Of a stretch of 53,845 nt of DNA, positions 42,254 through 50,420 are shown in pieces. The stretch comes from CAYOOP01 sp964405685. Lineage in GTDB: Bacteria > Pseudomonadota > Alphaproteobacteria > Rickettsiales > SXRF01. A program made the position numbers and the translations under genes. The notes under the pieces were generated by a model, which was not told the DNA's origin, ran no database searches, and worked only from the letters and a program-made list of their open reading frames with translations. How positions within the stretch are numbered: the first letter of the stretch is position 1; every line of letters starts with the position of its first letter. Location of the stretch: NCBI GenBank assembly GCA_964405685.1, contig CAYOOP010000009.1:1-53845 (forward strand), written 5' to 3'.

Positions 42254-42269
42254 TGGCATGGTTCATGCA
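42254..42269 (+). promoter_or_regulatory. Candidate sigma-54 promoter of the flgF operon
   Basis: TGGCATG-GTTC-ATGCA matches the TGGCACG-N4-TTGCW consensus with one mismatch in each half. The invariant GG (42255-42256) and GC (42267-42268) are correctly spaced. Sigma-54 control of flagellar operons is known in Alphaproteobacteria. The predicted start is at about 42280, next to the flgF ATG at 42281, implying an almost leaderless message. Confidence 0.5.
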
Positions 42270-42280
42270 TTAATAGTGGC

Positions 42281-43000
42281 ATGGACAATACTATTTACAT
42301 CGCTCTTTCGCGCCAAGTGGGTCTGCTTCGGGACATGGACACCACGGCCAACAACCTCGCCAACCAAAATACGGTGGGGTATAAAACCTCGCATTTGATG
42401 TTCGAGCAATTCCTGGTCGACAAAGGCCACCAAAAAGACATGGCCTTCACCCAGGACGTCGCCACGTTTGACGATCATCTGAAGGGTACCATATCTCTCA
42501 CCGGCAATCCGCTGGACGTCGCCGTTGGCGGCCGTGGGTATTTCACGGTGGAAACGCCCTCCGGCGAGCGCTACACCCGCGCTGGCAGCTTTCAATTGGC
42601 AAGTGACGGTACGCTGATTACCCCCGCTGGCTACCCCGTGCTCGATCAAGCTGGACAACATATTCAGTTTGGCGAAGAAGATCAGAAAATTGAAATCAAT
42701 AGCGCCGGGGCGATCTCCGTCAACGGCGAAGAACGCACGACGCTTGGTGTCGTCGAATTTGATAATGAATACATGCTCAAACGCGTCGGCGTACAGCTGT
42801 TTAGCACCGAGGAAAGCCCCATCGTCGCCCTTGACCCACGCGTGGCGCAGGGCGCGCTTGAAGAATCCAACGTTCAAAGCGTGCAAGAGCTGACGCACAT
42901 GATCGATGTCACCCGCAGCGCTGGCTCCACCGCCAAAATGATTGATGCGATGTACGATTTGCATCGCCGTGTGAACCAAATTTATACGCAACAAAGTTAG
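42281..43000 (+). CDS. flgF: Flagellar proximal rod protein FlgF
   Basis: 239 residues. The rod/hook N-terminal signature SRQVGLLRDMDTTANNLANQNTVGYK lies at about 10-35 (cited in part: ANNLANQNTVGYKT). The FlgF/G family part GYFTVETPSGERYTRAGSF is near residue 88 and the C-terminal helix ends DLHRRVNQIY. FlgF is part of the proximal rod. It starts the flgF-flgG-flgA-flgH operon, and no ordinary ribosome-binding site is visible. Confidence 0.94.
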   Translation: MDNTIYIALSRQVGLLRDMDTTANNLANQNTVGYKTSHLMFEQFLVDKGHQKDMAFTQDVATFDDHLKGTISLTGNPLDVAVGGRGYFTVETPSGERYTRAGSFQLASDGTLITPAGYPVLDQAGQHIQFGEEDQKIEINSAGAISVNGEERTTLGVVEFDNEYMLKRVGVQLFSTEESPIVALDPRVAQGALEESNVQSVQELTHMIDVTRSAGSTAKMIDAMYDLHRRVNQIYTQQS

Positions 43001-43012
43001 AGGATCTAAGCC

Positions 43013-43804
43013 ATGACTCGTTCACTTGATATCGCTGCAACTGGGATGATGGCTCAACAGACGTATGTGGACGTCACCTCGCAAAACTTGGCGAACATTA
43101 ACACCACCGGTTTCAAGCGGGAACGCGCGCAATTCGAAACGCTGCTGTATCAAGACCAACAACGCATGGGCGTCAATTCATCCGACACGGGCACCATTAT
43201 CCCGACCGGCATTCAAATCGGGCTCGGTGTGCGCACGGCGGCTATTTATCGCAACAGCATCCAAGGGGCGATGCAGCAAACGGAAAACACCTTCGACCTT
43301 GGCGTACAAGGCAAAGGCTATTTCCAAGTGCAACTACCCAGCGGCGAAATTGGCTACACGCGCGACGGTGCGTTTCAGCTTTCGGATACCGGCGAAATCG
43401 TTACCAACGAGGGCTTTCCTGTCCTACCGTCCATCACCATTCCGCAGGGCGCTACGAGCGTAACCGTTAACAGTTCTGGCGAAGTGTTTGCAAAACTCTC
43501 CGGCCAGGTGGACCCGCAAAATCTGGGTCAACTTCAGCTCTCAACCTTCTTGAACGAAGCAGGCTTGGACCCGACCGGTAACAACATGTACTTGGAATCG
43601 ACCGCCTCCGGCTCGCCGACGGTGGGCAACCCCAACATTGACGGTGTGGGCAGCATTCTGCAAGGGTTTTTGGAAAACTCCAACATCAACCCGATCACCG
43701 AACTTACCAACTTAATCCGCGCGCAACGGGCGTATGAACAATGCTCGCGCGTGATTTCAAAAACCGACCAAATGCTGCAAGCCTTGACGCAAGTGACTTC
43801 GTAA
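43013..43804 (+). CDS. flgG: Flagellar distal rod protein FlgG
   Basis: 263 residues, near the usual 260-262. N-terminal SQNLANINTTGFKRERA, the central GYFQVQLPSGEIGYTRDGAF near residue 103, and the C-terminal FLENSNINPITELTNLIRAQ motif are those of FlgG. It forms the distal rod through the peptidoglycan and outer-membrane rings. It begins 12 bases after flgF; AGAGGATC precedes the ATG. Confidence 0.96.
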   Translation: MTRSLDIAATGMMAQQTYVDVTSQNLANINTTGFKRERAQFETLLYQDQQRMGVNSSDTGTIIPTGIQIGLGVRTAAIYRNSIQGAMQQTENTFDLGVQGKGYFQVQLPSGEIGYTRDGAFQLSDTGEIVTNEGFPVLPSITIPQGATSVTVNSSGEVFAKLSGQVDPQNLGQLQLSTFLNEAGLDPTGNNMYLESTASGSPTVGNPNIDGVGSILQGFLENSNINPITELTNLIRAQRAYEQCSRVISKTDQMLQALTQVTS

Positions 43805-43815
43805 GGAATTGACGT

Positions 43816-44640
43816 ATGAAACAGATTTCTAGTCTTATCATCGCTGTTTTTTTGCTGACCTCCTCTGCTCTCGCGTTCGAGCAAGGTACGGGTAGCGTTT
43901 ACACTGTCACGCTGGCGGATGTCGAACAAGCGATCGCTCAAGCCATACAAGAAGGCGGCACCGCCACACTCGCCACCGCACGCATCGACGGCGTGACGCG
44001 CGATACGGCCTATGGCCACAACGCGCCGATTACCGCAACCATCAAGGCGCTAAAAGCCGACCCCATCTCCAAACGTTGGACGGCGAATGTCAATTTTGTT
44101 TCGGGTGCGGAGATCGTATCCGTAATTCCAATGCAAGGCCGCTACACCGAAATGGTGATGTTGCCAACCGCTAAACGCCAACTTTCTGCCGGTCAACCCA
44201 TTGCGGAAACCGACATTGAAATGCGCCCCTATCCGTTTAATTTCGCACGCACCAGCGTGATGAAAGACACCGCATCCATCATCGGCAAAGTGCCGCATCA
44301 TGCCATCTCCGCTAATCGCCCGTTGCGCGAAGAAGAGTTCACGACACCTAATGTTGTGCGTAAAAATGCAAGCGTCACGCTGCAATACCAAACCGCCTCC
44401 ATCAACATCACCACCGCAGGCCAAGCCATGGAAGCCGGTTCGGTGGGGGATGTGATTCAGGTTTTAAACGTCAACAGCAAAAAAATCGTCCGCGCAACGA
44501 TTCTCGATAAGGACACGGTGAGTGTTTCCGGTTCCACCATTAGCACTGCAGCTGCAGCGCCCGCGCCAGTGGTAGCGCCTACAGCCGCTCCGATTGCCGC
44601 GCAACAAACCAGCCGTTTGGAGGATGTCTATGCGAATTAG
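43816..44640 (+). CDS. flgA: Flagellar P-ring assembly chaperone FlgA
   Basis: 274 residues. The signal peptide (MKQISSLIIAVFLLTSSALA) has cleavage near residue 20. A C-terminal SAF/FlgA domain is visible: RQLSAGQPIAETDIEMRPYP, NRPLREEEF, VTLQYQTASINITTAGQAM and GDVIQVLNVNSKKIVRATIL. FlgA assists FlgI polymerisation in the periplasm. It carries an extra Ala/Pro-rich tail of about 30 residues. It follows flgG by 11 bases and overlaps flgH by 11. Confidence 0.9.
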   Translation: MKQISSLIIAVFLLTSSALAFEQGTGSVYTVTLADVEQAIAQAIQEGGTATLATARIDGVTRDTAYGHNAPITATIKALKADPISKRWTANVNFVSGAEIVSVIPMQGRYTEMVMLPTAKRQLSAGQPIAETDIEMRPYPFNFARTSVMKDTASIIGKVPHHAISANRPLREEEFTTPNVVRKNASVTLQYQTASINITTAGQAMEAGSVGDVIQVLNVNSKKIVRATILDKDTVSVSGSTISTAAAAPAPVVAPTAAPIAAQQTSRLEDVYAN

Positions 44641-45376
44641 TCTCCTCGCCTTGGCACTGTGCACAAGCTTGACGGCCTGCACCGATACGCTGAACAAGTT
44701 GGAACGTGCCGGCAAACCGCCGCCACTCTCCGAAGTGAAGGACCCAACGCGCGACCCCGAATACGCGCCGCTTTCCTGGCCAATGCCGGAAGGCAAAGCG
44801 CCGCCAACGCAGCAATATGCCAACTCGCTGTGGCAGCCCGGCTCCCGCGCCTTCTTCCGTGATCAGCGCGCCTCCCGCGTGGGTGACATCTTACGCATTA
44901 AAATCAAAATCAACGATAAGGCCGAAGTCGGCAACGAAACCGAACGCAAGCGCGACAACACCGAAAACTTGCAGACACCAAGCGTGTTTGGCGTAGAGGA
45001 TTTGTTGGTGCGGCCATTGCCTAAGGTAGCAAACCCCGCGCAATTGCTCGACACCGTCTCGAACACCAACACCAAAGGCAAGGGCACCATCAAACGGCAA
45101 GATACGATTGATACCATGGTCGCCGCCCTCATTATCCAAGTGCTACCCAACGGCAACTACGTCATCGAAGGCAAGCAGGAAATTCTTGTGAACTACGATG
45201 TGCGCGAAGTCTCAATCAAAGGCGTCGTCCGCCCGCAGGATATCACGACCGATAACACGGTGGATTCCACCCAAGTCGCCGAAGCCCGCATCGTCTACGG
45301 CGGCCGCGGCCAGCTGATGGACGTGCAGCAACCACGCTGGGGCTCGCAAGTGGTGGAAACACTGTCGCCGTTCTAA
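44630..45376 (+). CDS. flgH: Flagellar L-ring lipoprotein FlgH
   Basis: 248 residues. The lipoprotein signal ends at LTAC (Cys about 16). Family sequence: SLWQPGSRAFFRDQRASRVG near residue 63, DILRIKIKINDKA, then NGNYVIEGKQEILVNYDVRE and GVVRPQDI near 205. FlgH forms the outer-membrane L-ring. The start at 44630 has GGAGG six bases upstream, inside the flgA 3' end. flgI does not follow; the operon ends in a hairpin opposite icd. Confidence 0.94.
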   Translation: MRISLLALALCTSLTACTDTLNKLERAGKPPPLSEVKDPTRDPEYAPLSWPMPEGKAPPTQQYANSLWQPGSRAFFRDQRASRVGDILRIKIKINDKAEVGNETERKRDNTENLQTPSVFGVEDLLVRPLPKVANPAQLLDTVSNTNTKGKGTIKRQDTIDTMVAALIIQVLPNGNYVIEGKQEILVNYDVREVSIKGVVRPQDITTDNTVDSTQVAEARIVYGGRGQLMDVQQPRWGSQVVETLSPF

Positions 45377-45384
45377 GTGTCTTA

Positions 45385-45412
45385 TGTCATTCCCGCGTAG
45401 GCTGGGATGACA
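45385..45412. repeat. Minimal family C hairpin between flgH and icd
   Basis: TGTCATTCC and GGATGACA-type ends form a stem of about nine pairs with a short loop. It is the bare end structure of family C without the core. It lies between two convergent stops and probably serves as a two-way transcript end. Confidence 0.65.
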
Positions 45413-45413
45413 A

Positions 45414-46661
45414 TTAGCTCGCTTTTTTCGCAGCCATGTTGCCGCATGCATCAGCGATTTTACTGCCGACGTAGGCGATAAACGCCTCGGTCGTAAGCCC
45501 CTGCGGGCCGCAGAAATCGCGCGTGCCTTTGCCTTCGCGGAAAGCTTCGTACATGCTGTCCATCATCGCGGAAGTGAATTTTTTCATCTCGACATCATTG
45601 CCCGCAAGCTTCGCGCTGTGGTCCATCGCACCCGCCAGTGCATACACCATGCCGACCGGATTGACCGAGGTTTCCTTACCCGCAAGCCGCGCTTTATTTT
45701 GATCAGCAATCGTGCCGTGGCTTGCTTCGAATTCGCGAATCGGTGAACCGTCCGCCGCAACGCCACAGAGTACAGAGCTGATAAGGCCCGGTGAGCCGTG
45801 CACTTGCGCGAGTTCGTCCGTCAACCAGTCGCCATCGTAGTTATGCGCGACCACACCGAATTTGCCTTCTTTCCAGCGGATCAATTTCATCGCCATGTCA
45901 TCAGTCAATTGATGCAGCAATTTCTCGCCGTCTTTCAAAATGCCGGCTTTGACAAACTTAGCTTTGTATTCCGCATTGAACACATCTTCCAACATCTGCC
46001 AGAATTTTTCATGCCATTTGAATACGGTTTTCTTGGTGGTAACAACCGGTTTACAACCTGCTTCCAAACAACGTGAGAAGAAATGGTGTGCAAGTGCCGT
46101 AACGTTATCAAGCGGGTTGTGGTACACTACCGCTTCGTTGATTGTGTCTTCGAGTTGACGTTCGTTGATCACAGTTTCCTTACCATCGGCACCGGTATGC
46201 ACGAGTTTCAATGACCCCGGCCCCACTTCTGCATAGCCCGCGCCATATTCGCCGCCAACGGCGTGGCGATCAAAAAACACCACGTCTTTGTAACCAAATT
46301 TGTCTTCAAGACCTTTGATGATGATGGTGTCGCGCGAAATGGTATAACCGTTCCAACCGGCGCGCATCTTACCATTGGGCGAACCAAGCGTGTTTTTCAA
46401 CCCCATTTCTTTTTTCTGCTCGGCCGTCGGCGTAATCGTCGGCTCTTTGAAAATCGCTTTCGCTTCTGCGCCAGCTTTAATCGTGTCTTTCAATACCTGA
46501 TCGTTCGTGTCGTCGCGGTGTTTGACACTTAAATCAAAATGTTTCCATGCTCCAGTGTCCACATACGGTGCGACCCAGTTTTTCAAAATTTCTTCCATGA
46601 CATAGGCAGTCATTTCCTCGCCTTTGATGTAGACCATGGGTGGTGCAATAATTTTGGACAT
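45414..46661 (-). CDS. icd: Isocitrate dehydrogenase, type II, possibly NAD-specific
   Basis: 415 residues of the type II (mitochondrial/eukaryotic-like) homodimeric family. Substrate motifs: RDDTNDQV near residue 49, SPNGKMRAGWNG near 93, FFDRHAVGGEYGA near 130, and YDGDWLTDELAQVHGS near 272. In the coenzyme loop near 310-320 the usual GTVTRH of NADP enzymes reads GTIADQ: the phosphate-binding Arg-His pair is replaced by Asp-Gln. This suggests preference for NAD. AAGGA precedes the ATG. It is monocistronic and convergent with flgH. Confidence 0.93.
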   Translation of the reverse strand: MSKIIAPPMVYIKGEEMTAYVMEEILKNWVAPYVDTGAWKHFDLSVKHRDDTNDQVLKDTIKAGAEAKAIFKEPTITPTAEQKKEMGLKNTLGSPNGKMRAGWNGYTISRDTIIIKGLEDKFGYKDVVFFDRHAVGGEYGAGYAEVGPGSLKLVHTGADGKETVINERQLEDTINEAVVYHNPLDNVTALAHHFFSRCLEAGCKPVVTTKKTVFKWHEKFWQMLEDVFNAEYKAKFVKAGILKDGEKLLHQLTDDMAMKLIRWKEGKFGVVAHNYDGDWLTDELAQVHGSPGLISSVLCGVAADGSPIREFEASHGTIADQNKARLAGKETSVNPVGMVYALAGAMDHSAKLAGNDVEMKKFTSAMMDSMYEAFREGKGTRDFCGPQGLTTEAFIAYVGSKIADACGNMAAKKAS

Positions 46662-46720
46662 AGGATTCCTTCAACTTGTGAAGCACTTAGCCTATCACAG
46701 CACCCCTAACAGACAATTAA

Positions 46721-47641
46721 TTACACTTGCTGCAAAGCCGCGGGCAATTCAGCACTATAAATAGGCCTAAATTGTTCATGAAAAACAATGTGTTCTAATT
46801 TTGGCGTTTCATAGGCCTCACCGAACACCTGCTCTATTGTATGTGGGTCAAACGCCTCGAATTGGGCTTTGAAAATCACATAATCTTTCGCTTTTTCGGC
46901 AGGTGCCGGCACATCCAAACACCGCGCAATGCTCTCTATCGCCCGCCAGAAATCAGCCTCGCTTCCAAGCATCCGATCATCCCAGAATTCTTCACGAAGC
47001 GGCGCGATGATGGTGCCGAGTGAAAGCGCGGCGCGCTGAATCGCAATCTCTCGCAGACGACGGTTTTTAATCCAGATGGGTGAGATCTCCGTATTCGTGC
47101 GGTGCACCAGCTTCATATCCGGGCAATCAAAATGCCCGCCCATCGGAATTTCTTCGCCCGATGCCGCATCAAACGCCATCCAGTCAATCGCCATCGCGCG
47201 GTTATGCGCGCTGCGGCCGGGCTTGGAAAGCATGCCCGAATCAATAATGTGTTGCGGTGTCAATTCATACAATTTGTGATGACCTTCCATCGTGCGAAGC
47301 GCATCAAACGCTATCATTTTCCAACCGTGTTCATGGTACATGTCAATTGCTGCAGCAACACAGATATTCGCAAGCACCGAATGCACATAAAGCTCGGCAT
47401 CCGGCTTATACGCCTTGCCTAGTACATTAACGGGGTGCGCGTTATCCATCACCAAACGATTGAACTCGTCATAGCCCCACGCCTCTTGCGTATACGCAAC
47501 TAATATGTGCAATGGGTCCACACCGCCGCAGGCTTCCACACGCTCTTCTTTTTTATATTCCGCAAGCAACACCAACTCTGCCACAGGCACGCGCGGCGCG
47601 TCCGGCATCAGGTTTGCAACATCGTTCCAATCTATCCGCAT
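46721..47641 (-). CDS. VanX-like D-alanyl-D-alanine dipeptidase family (M15D), altered zinc site
   Basis: 306 residues, longer than VanX (about 202) because of a C-terminal extension. The M15D core is clear: FDALRTMEG (substrate Arg), SAHNRAMAIDWM near residue 143 (zinc His and Asp of SxHxxGxAxD), EEIPMGGHFD, and NRRLREIAIQ. The third ligand motif EWWH aligns with EFWD near residue 219, so the zinc His is replaced by Asp; the catalytic Glu is kept. The ATG overlaps the trpC stop by 10 bases. Its role beside trp genes is unclear. Confidence 0.78.
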   Translation of the reverse strand: MRIDWNDVANLMPDAPRVPVAELVLLAEYKKEERVEACGGVDPLHILVAYTQEAWGYDEFNRLVMDNAHPVNVLGKAYKPDAELYVHSVLANICVAAAIDMYHEHGWKMIAFDALRTMEGHHKLYELTPQHIIDSGMLSKPGRSAHNRAMAIDWMAFDAASGEEIPMGGHFDCPDMKLVHRTNTEISPIWIKNRRLREIAIQRAALSLGTIIAPLREEFWDDRMLGSEADFWRAIESIARCLDVPAPAEKAKDYVIFKAQFEAFDPHTIEQVFGEAYETPKLEHIVFHEQFRPIYSAELPAALQQV

Positions 47642-48417
47642 AAGAGTTTCTTAGTCGCCGCTTCCACGTCCTCCTCACGCATCAGCGACTCGCCGACGAG
47701 GAACGCTTTAAATTCGCTTGCCGCAAGCATTTGCAATTCGGCATTCGTATAAATACCGCTCTCCGCCACTTTCAACACGTTAGCAGGCATGCGCGGGGCA
47801 AGGCGCTTGCTAACCTCCAGCGAAATTTCGAGTGTTTTCAAATCACGATTATTGACGCCGATCATCGCCGGATTCAAGCGCTCAAGTGCGCGGTCTAATT
47901 CCGCTTCGTCGTGCACTTCTACTAGCACATCGAGCTGCATCGTTTGTGCTGTGGCGTAAAGCTCTTCGGCTTGCGCATTCGAAAGCGCAGCCATAATCAG
48001 CAATATGCAATCCGCACCGAGGGCGCGGGATTCGATGATTTGATACGGCTCGAGCATAAAATCTTTGCGCAGTACCGGCAACACACAGACGTTTCTAACT
48101 TGGCTGATATACGCATCATCCCCTTGAAAATACGGCGCATCGGTCAACACGGAAAGGCACGCTGCACCGCCGTTTGTGTAAGCCTCAGCGAGGCGCTCCG
48201 GGGAAAAATCTTCACGAATCACGCCGCGCGAGGGCGAGGCTTTTTTGATTTCGGCAATCAGCGCAAAACCGTCTTTGCTTTTAAGTGTTTTGATAAATCC
48301 GCGGGGTAGCGGTGTGCCTTCCGCTTCGCGGAGCAACGCCGCCTCGCTCCGTTTGTTTTTCTGGGTGATAATATGCTTGCGTTTGGCGGCGCAAATCTCA
48401 GCAAGAATGTCAGCCAT
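47632..48417 (-). CDS. trpC: Indole-3-glycerol phosphate synthase
   Basis: 261 residues, TIM barrel. Motifs: ALIAEIKKASPSRGVI near residue 49 (catalytic Lys), AACLSVLTDAPYFQG near 84, VLRKDFMLEPYQI near 112, IGVNNRDLKTL near 180, and VAESGIYTNAEL near 207. It converts CdRP to indole-3-glycerol phosphate in tryptophan synthesis. The start MADILAEI overlaps the trpD stop by 8 bases; a frame 19 codons longer lies wholly inside trpD and is rejected. trpE, trpG and trpAB are not adjacent. Confidence 0.96.
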   Translation of the reverse strand: MADILAEICAAKRKHIITQKNKRSEAALLREAEGTPLPRGFIKTLKSKDGFALIAEIKKASPSRGVIREDFSPERLAEAYTNGGAACLSVLTDAPYFQGDDAYISQVRNVCVLPVLRKDFMLEPYQIIESRALGADCILLIMAALSNAQAEELYATAQTMQLDVLVEVHDEAELDRALERLNPAMIGVNNRDLKTLEISLEVSKRLAPRMPANVLKVAESGIYTNAELQMLAASEFKAFLVGESLMREEDVEAATKKLLCG

Positions 48418-49429
48418 AGCTCGCGTCCACCAATTGCTGCAGGCATTTGTAGGCCTTGCCAGAATCAATTGCATTGGCCGCCATTGCCGCTGCGGACTTC
48501 AAATCCGCCGCTTTGCCGGCAATCACGAGTGCCGCCGCCGCGTTTAGCACCACTGCACTGTGATACGGCCCCTTACTGCCAAGCAACACTCCACGCAAAC
48601 TTTGCGCATTGTGTTCGGGGTCACCACCTTTCAGTGCAATCAACGCTTCGCGCTCCAGGCCTGCATCCTCCGGCGTCACGTCAAATTCAGTGACCGCGCC
48701 GTCTCTCAGTTGTGCAACGCGCGTGGCGGATGCGATCGAAATTTCATCCAGCCCATCCGCACCGCAGACGACCCATGCGGCTTTGGTGCCCAACTTTTGC
48801 AGCACTTCGGCGAGTGTGCGCGTGAGTTTGCGATCATAGACGCCGAGCAATTGGAAATCGGGTTGTGCGGGGTTGGTGAGCGGCCCCAAAATATTAAAGA
48901 CGGTGCGGGTTCTCAGCTCCTGCCGCACGGGCGCGACGTGACGCATGGCGGTGTGATACAGCGGCGCGTATAAAAAGGTGATGCCAACGTCGCGCAAGCA
49001 ACTAGCTGCCCGCTCCGGCTTCATTTCAATATTCACACCGAGCATTTTCAGCACATCCGCCGAGCCGCTGGCGGAGGAGACAGCCTTGCCCCCATGTTTG
49101 GCAACCGGCACGCCACATGCGGCAACCACAAACGCAACGGCGCTGGAGATATTGAGTGTGCCGTGCATATCGCCGCCGGTGCCGCACACATCGATAGTGC
49201 CTTCGGGCGCAGCGATTTTAGTGGCTTTAGCGCGCATCACCTCCGCGCCGGCAGCAATTTCATCCGCCGTTTCACCGTGGAGTTTGAGTGCCATGAGGAA
49301 CGCCCCCATCTGCGCAGGCGTCGCGCCGCCGTTCATGATGATTTGAAAGGCGCGCGCGGCCTGGTCGAAGCTGAGGCGAGCTCCGCTGGCAAGCTGGTCA
49401 ATAAGCGGCTGAATGGCATTTTCGGACAT
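48410..49429 (-). CDS. trpD: Anthranilate phosphoribosyltransferase
   Basis: 339 residues. It joins anthranilate to PRPP. The PRPP loop DVCGTGGDMHGTLNIS is near residues 80-95, KHGGKAVSSASGSADVL near 111 (the usual form is KHGNRAVSS), and FNILGPLTNPA near 174. It is the first gene of the trpD-trpC-dipeptidase run. Upstream lie two family B repeats in tandem, so any promoter must be in the 43 bases between 49430 and 49472 or in the repeats. Confidence 0.96.
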   Translation of the reverse strand: MSENAIQPLIDQLASGARLSFDQAARAFQIIMNGGATPAQMGAFLMALKLHGETADEIAAGAEVMRAKATKIAAPEGTIDVCGTGGDMHGTLNISSAVAFVVAACGVPVAKHGGKAVSSASGSADVLKMLGVNIEMKPERAASCLRDVGITFLYAPLYHTAMRHVAPVRQELRTRTVFNILGPLTNPAQPDFQLLGVYDRKLTRTLAEVLQKLGTKAAWVVCGADGLDEISIASATRVAQLRDGAVTEFDVTPEDAGLEREALIALKGGDPEHNAQSLRGVLLGSKGPYHSAVVLNAAAALVIAGKAADLKSAAAMAANAIDSGKAYKCLQQLVDASYG

Positions 49430-49472
49430 GGAACCTACCTACACCATGAGGAAGGCATTCGTAAAGCACCCC

Positions 49473-49562
49473 GTCATTGCGAGGCCTTTAGGCCGAAGCA
49501 ATCCATATCTTCTCCTAACCGCAGCTTCTAGATTGCTTCGTCGTTACACTCCTCGCAATGAC
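49473..49562. repeat. Family B palindromic element, copy 1 beside the GIY-YIG gene
   Basis: GTCATTGCGAGGCCTTTAGG with GCAATCCA, and TAGATTGCTTC with CTCCTCGCAATGAC. The AGGCCTTTAGGCC segment forms a nested hairpin. The 32 bases to the next copy hold a small GCCTCGGCG palindrome and nothing else. Confidence 0.92.
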
Positions 49563-49594
49563 GCCAGTATCAACGCCTCGGCGTTACCCCGCCC

Positions 49595-49681
49595 GTCATT
49601 GCGAGGCCTTTAGGCCGAAGCAATCCAGCCTTTTTTAAATCAAGAGTGGATTGCTTCGGGGTCAAGGCCCCTCGCAATGAC
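49595..49681. repeat. Family B palindromic element, copy 2 beside the GIY-YIG gene
   Basis: Its first 27 bases are the same as those of copy 1 (GTCATTGCGAGGCCTTTAGG onward); its core is CAGCC and CAAGAGTGGATTGC. It ends in CCTCGCAATGAC one base before the GIY-YIG stop codon at 49683. Confidence 0.92.
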
Positions 49682-49682
49682 G

Positions 49683-49979
49683 CTAGCCGATAATGTCTTC
49701 GTATAAATCACGCCAAGTGGGGTTCATGGACTCTATCAAATCGATTTTGTCCTGTCTGGAACTACCCTTGATTTGTTTTTCGCGGGCAATTGCTGAAACC
49801 ATTTCGTCGCAGAGTTCATAATACACCAGCAGCTTGCACCCATACCGGCTGGTAAAGCTTTTGGGAGGCACGCCTTCCTTATGTTGCCATGTGCGTTTTA
49901 TAAGGTCAGAGGTCACACCGGTATAAATCGTGCCATTGCGACGGTTTGCCATCATGTAAATTGCGGGCTGCTTGGCCAT
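49683..49979 (-). CDS. Small GIY-YIG endonuclease-family protein flanked by repeats
   Basis: 98 residues, the typical size of stand-alone YhbQ/UPF0213-like proteins. AIYMMANRRNGTIYTGVTSD contains the GIY and YIG-like elements, IKRTWQHK the catalytic Arg, and AIAREKQIKGSSRQDK the catalytic Glu. The cellular function of this class is poorly known. Two family B copies lie immediately downstream and two more upstream, all within 260 bases of the gene. The stop codon is one base from a repeat. This arrangement recalls REP-associated transposase genes, but with a different nuclease. Confidence 0.88.
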   Translation of the reverse strand: MAKQPAIYMMANRRNGTIYTGVTSDLIKRTWQHKEGVPPKSFTSRYGCKLLVYYELCDEMVSAIAREKQIKGSSRQDKIDLIESMNPTWRDLYEDIIG

Positions 49980-50019
49980 TAGGCAACGTTAGCGTTTCGG
50001 GTAATCTATTGCAACCGGC

Positions 50020-50115
50020 GTCATTGCGAGGAGGCTCTGCCTCCGAAGCAATCCACATTTCTCCAATCGCCAGTTCTGGATTGCCGCGCCGCTTTGAAAA
50101 GCGGCTCGCAATGAC
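50020..50115. repeat. Family B palindromic element, copy 3 beside the GIY-YIG gene
   Basis: GTCATTGCGAGGAGGCTCTG with GAAGCAATCCA, and TGGATTGC with GCGGCTCGCAATGAC. The inner hairpins GAGGCTCTGCCTC and GCCGCTTTGAAAAGCGGC differ from copies 1 and 2, so the ends are conserved while the arms vary. Confidence 0.92.
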
Positions 50116-50147
50116 GTCTGTAGTAGCGCCTTGCCGTTGAATCTGGC

Positions 50148-50236
50148 GTCATTGCGAGGCCTTTGAGGGCCGAAGCAATCCATCTCTCCCGTTCGCGGGT
50201 GGTGGATTGCCGGGGCCAGGGCCCCTCGTGAGTGAC
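50148..50236. repeat. Family B palindromic element, copy 4 beside the GIY-YIG gene
   Basis: GTCATTGCGAGGCCTTTGAG with GAAGCAATCCA, and TGGATTGCCG with CCCCTCGTGAGTGAC; the distal end has decayed. Bases 50237-50420 (184 bases) hold no gene. They are AT-rich apart from GGGGGCCC at 50371, and end in the AAGGAG ribosome-binding site of the next gene. Confidence 0.9.
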
Positions 50237-50420
50237 GAAAAAGGGGTGGATTTAGCACCTCCTACACCCAACATGACTTAAGACAATTAAAATAATCTCA
50301 AATATTCCAATAGGTTAATAAAAATCTACCCCACCGCCTTACAATTTCACACAACTGTAACACACAATTAGGGGGCCCTATGGTATAACTAATCCATAAC
50401 GACAAAAAAGGAGTAATGTT

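Noticed and set aside
49473..50236. Repeated blocks that could be taken for a CRISPR array
   Set aside because: The units are long palindromes of 86-96 bases with variable arms, separated by a gene and unequal gaps. There are no short direct repeats with uniform spacers and no cas genes.
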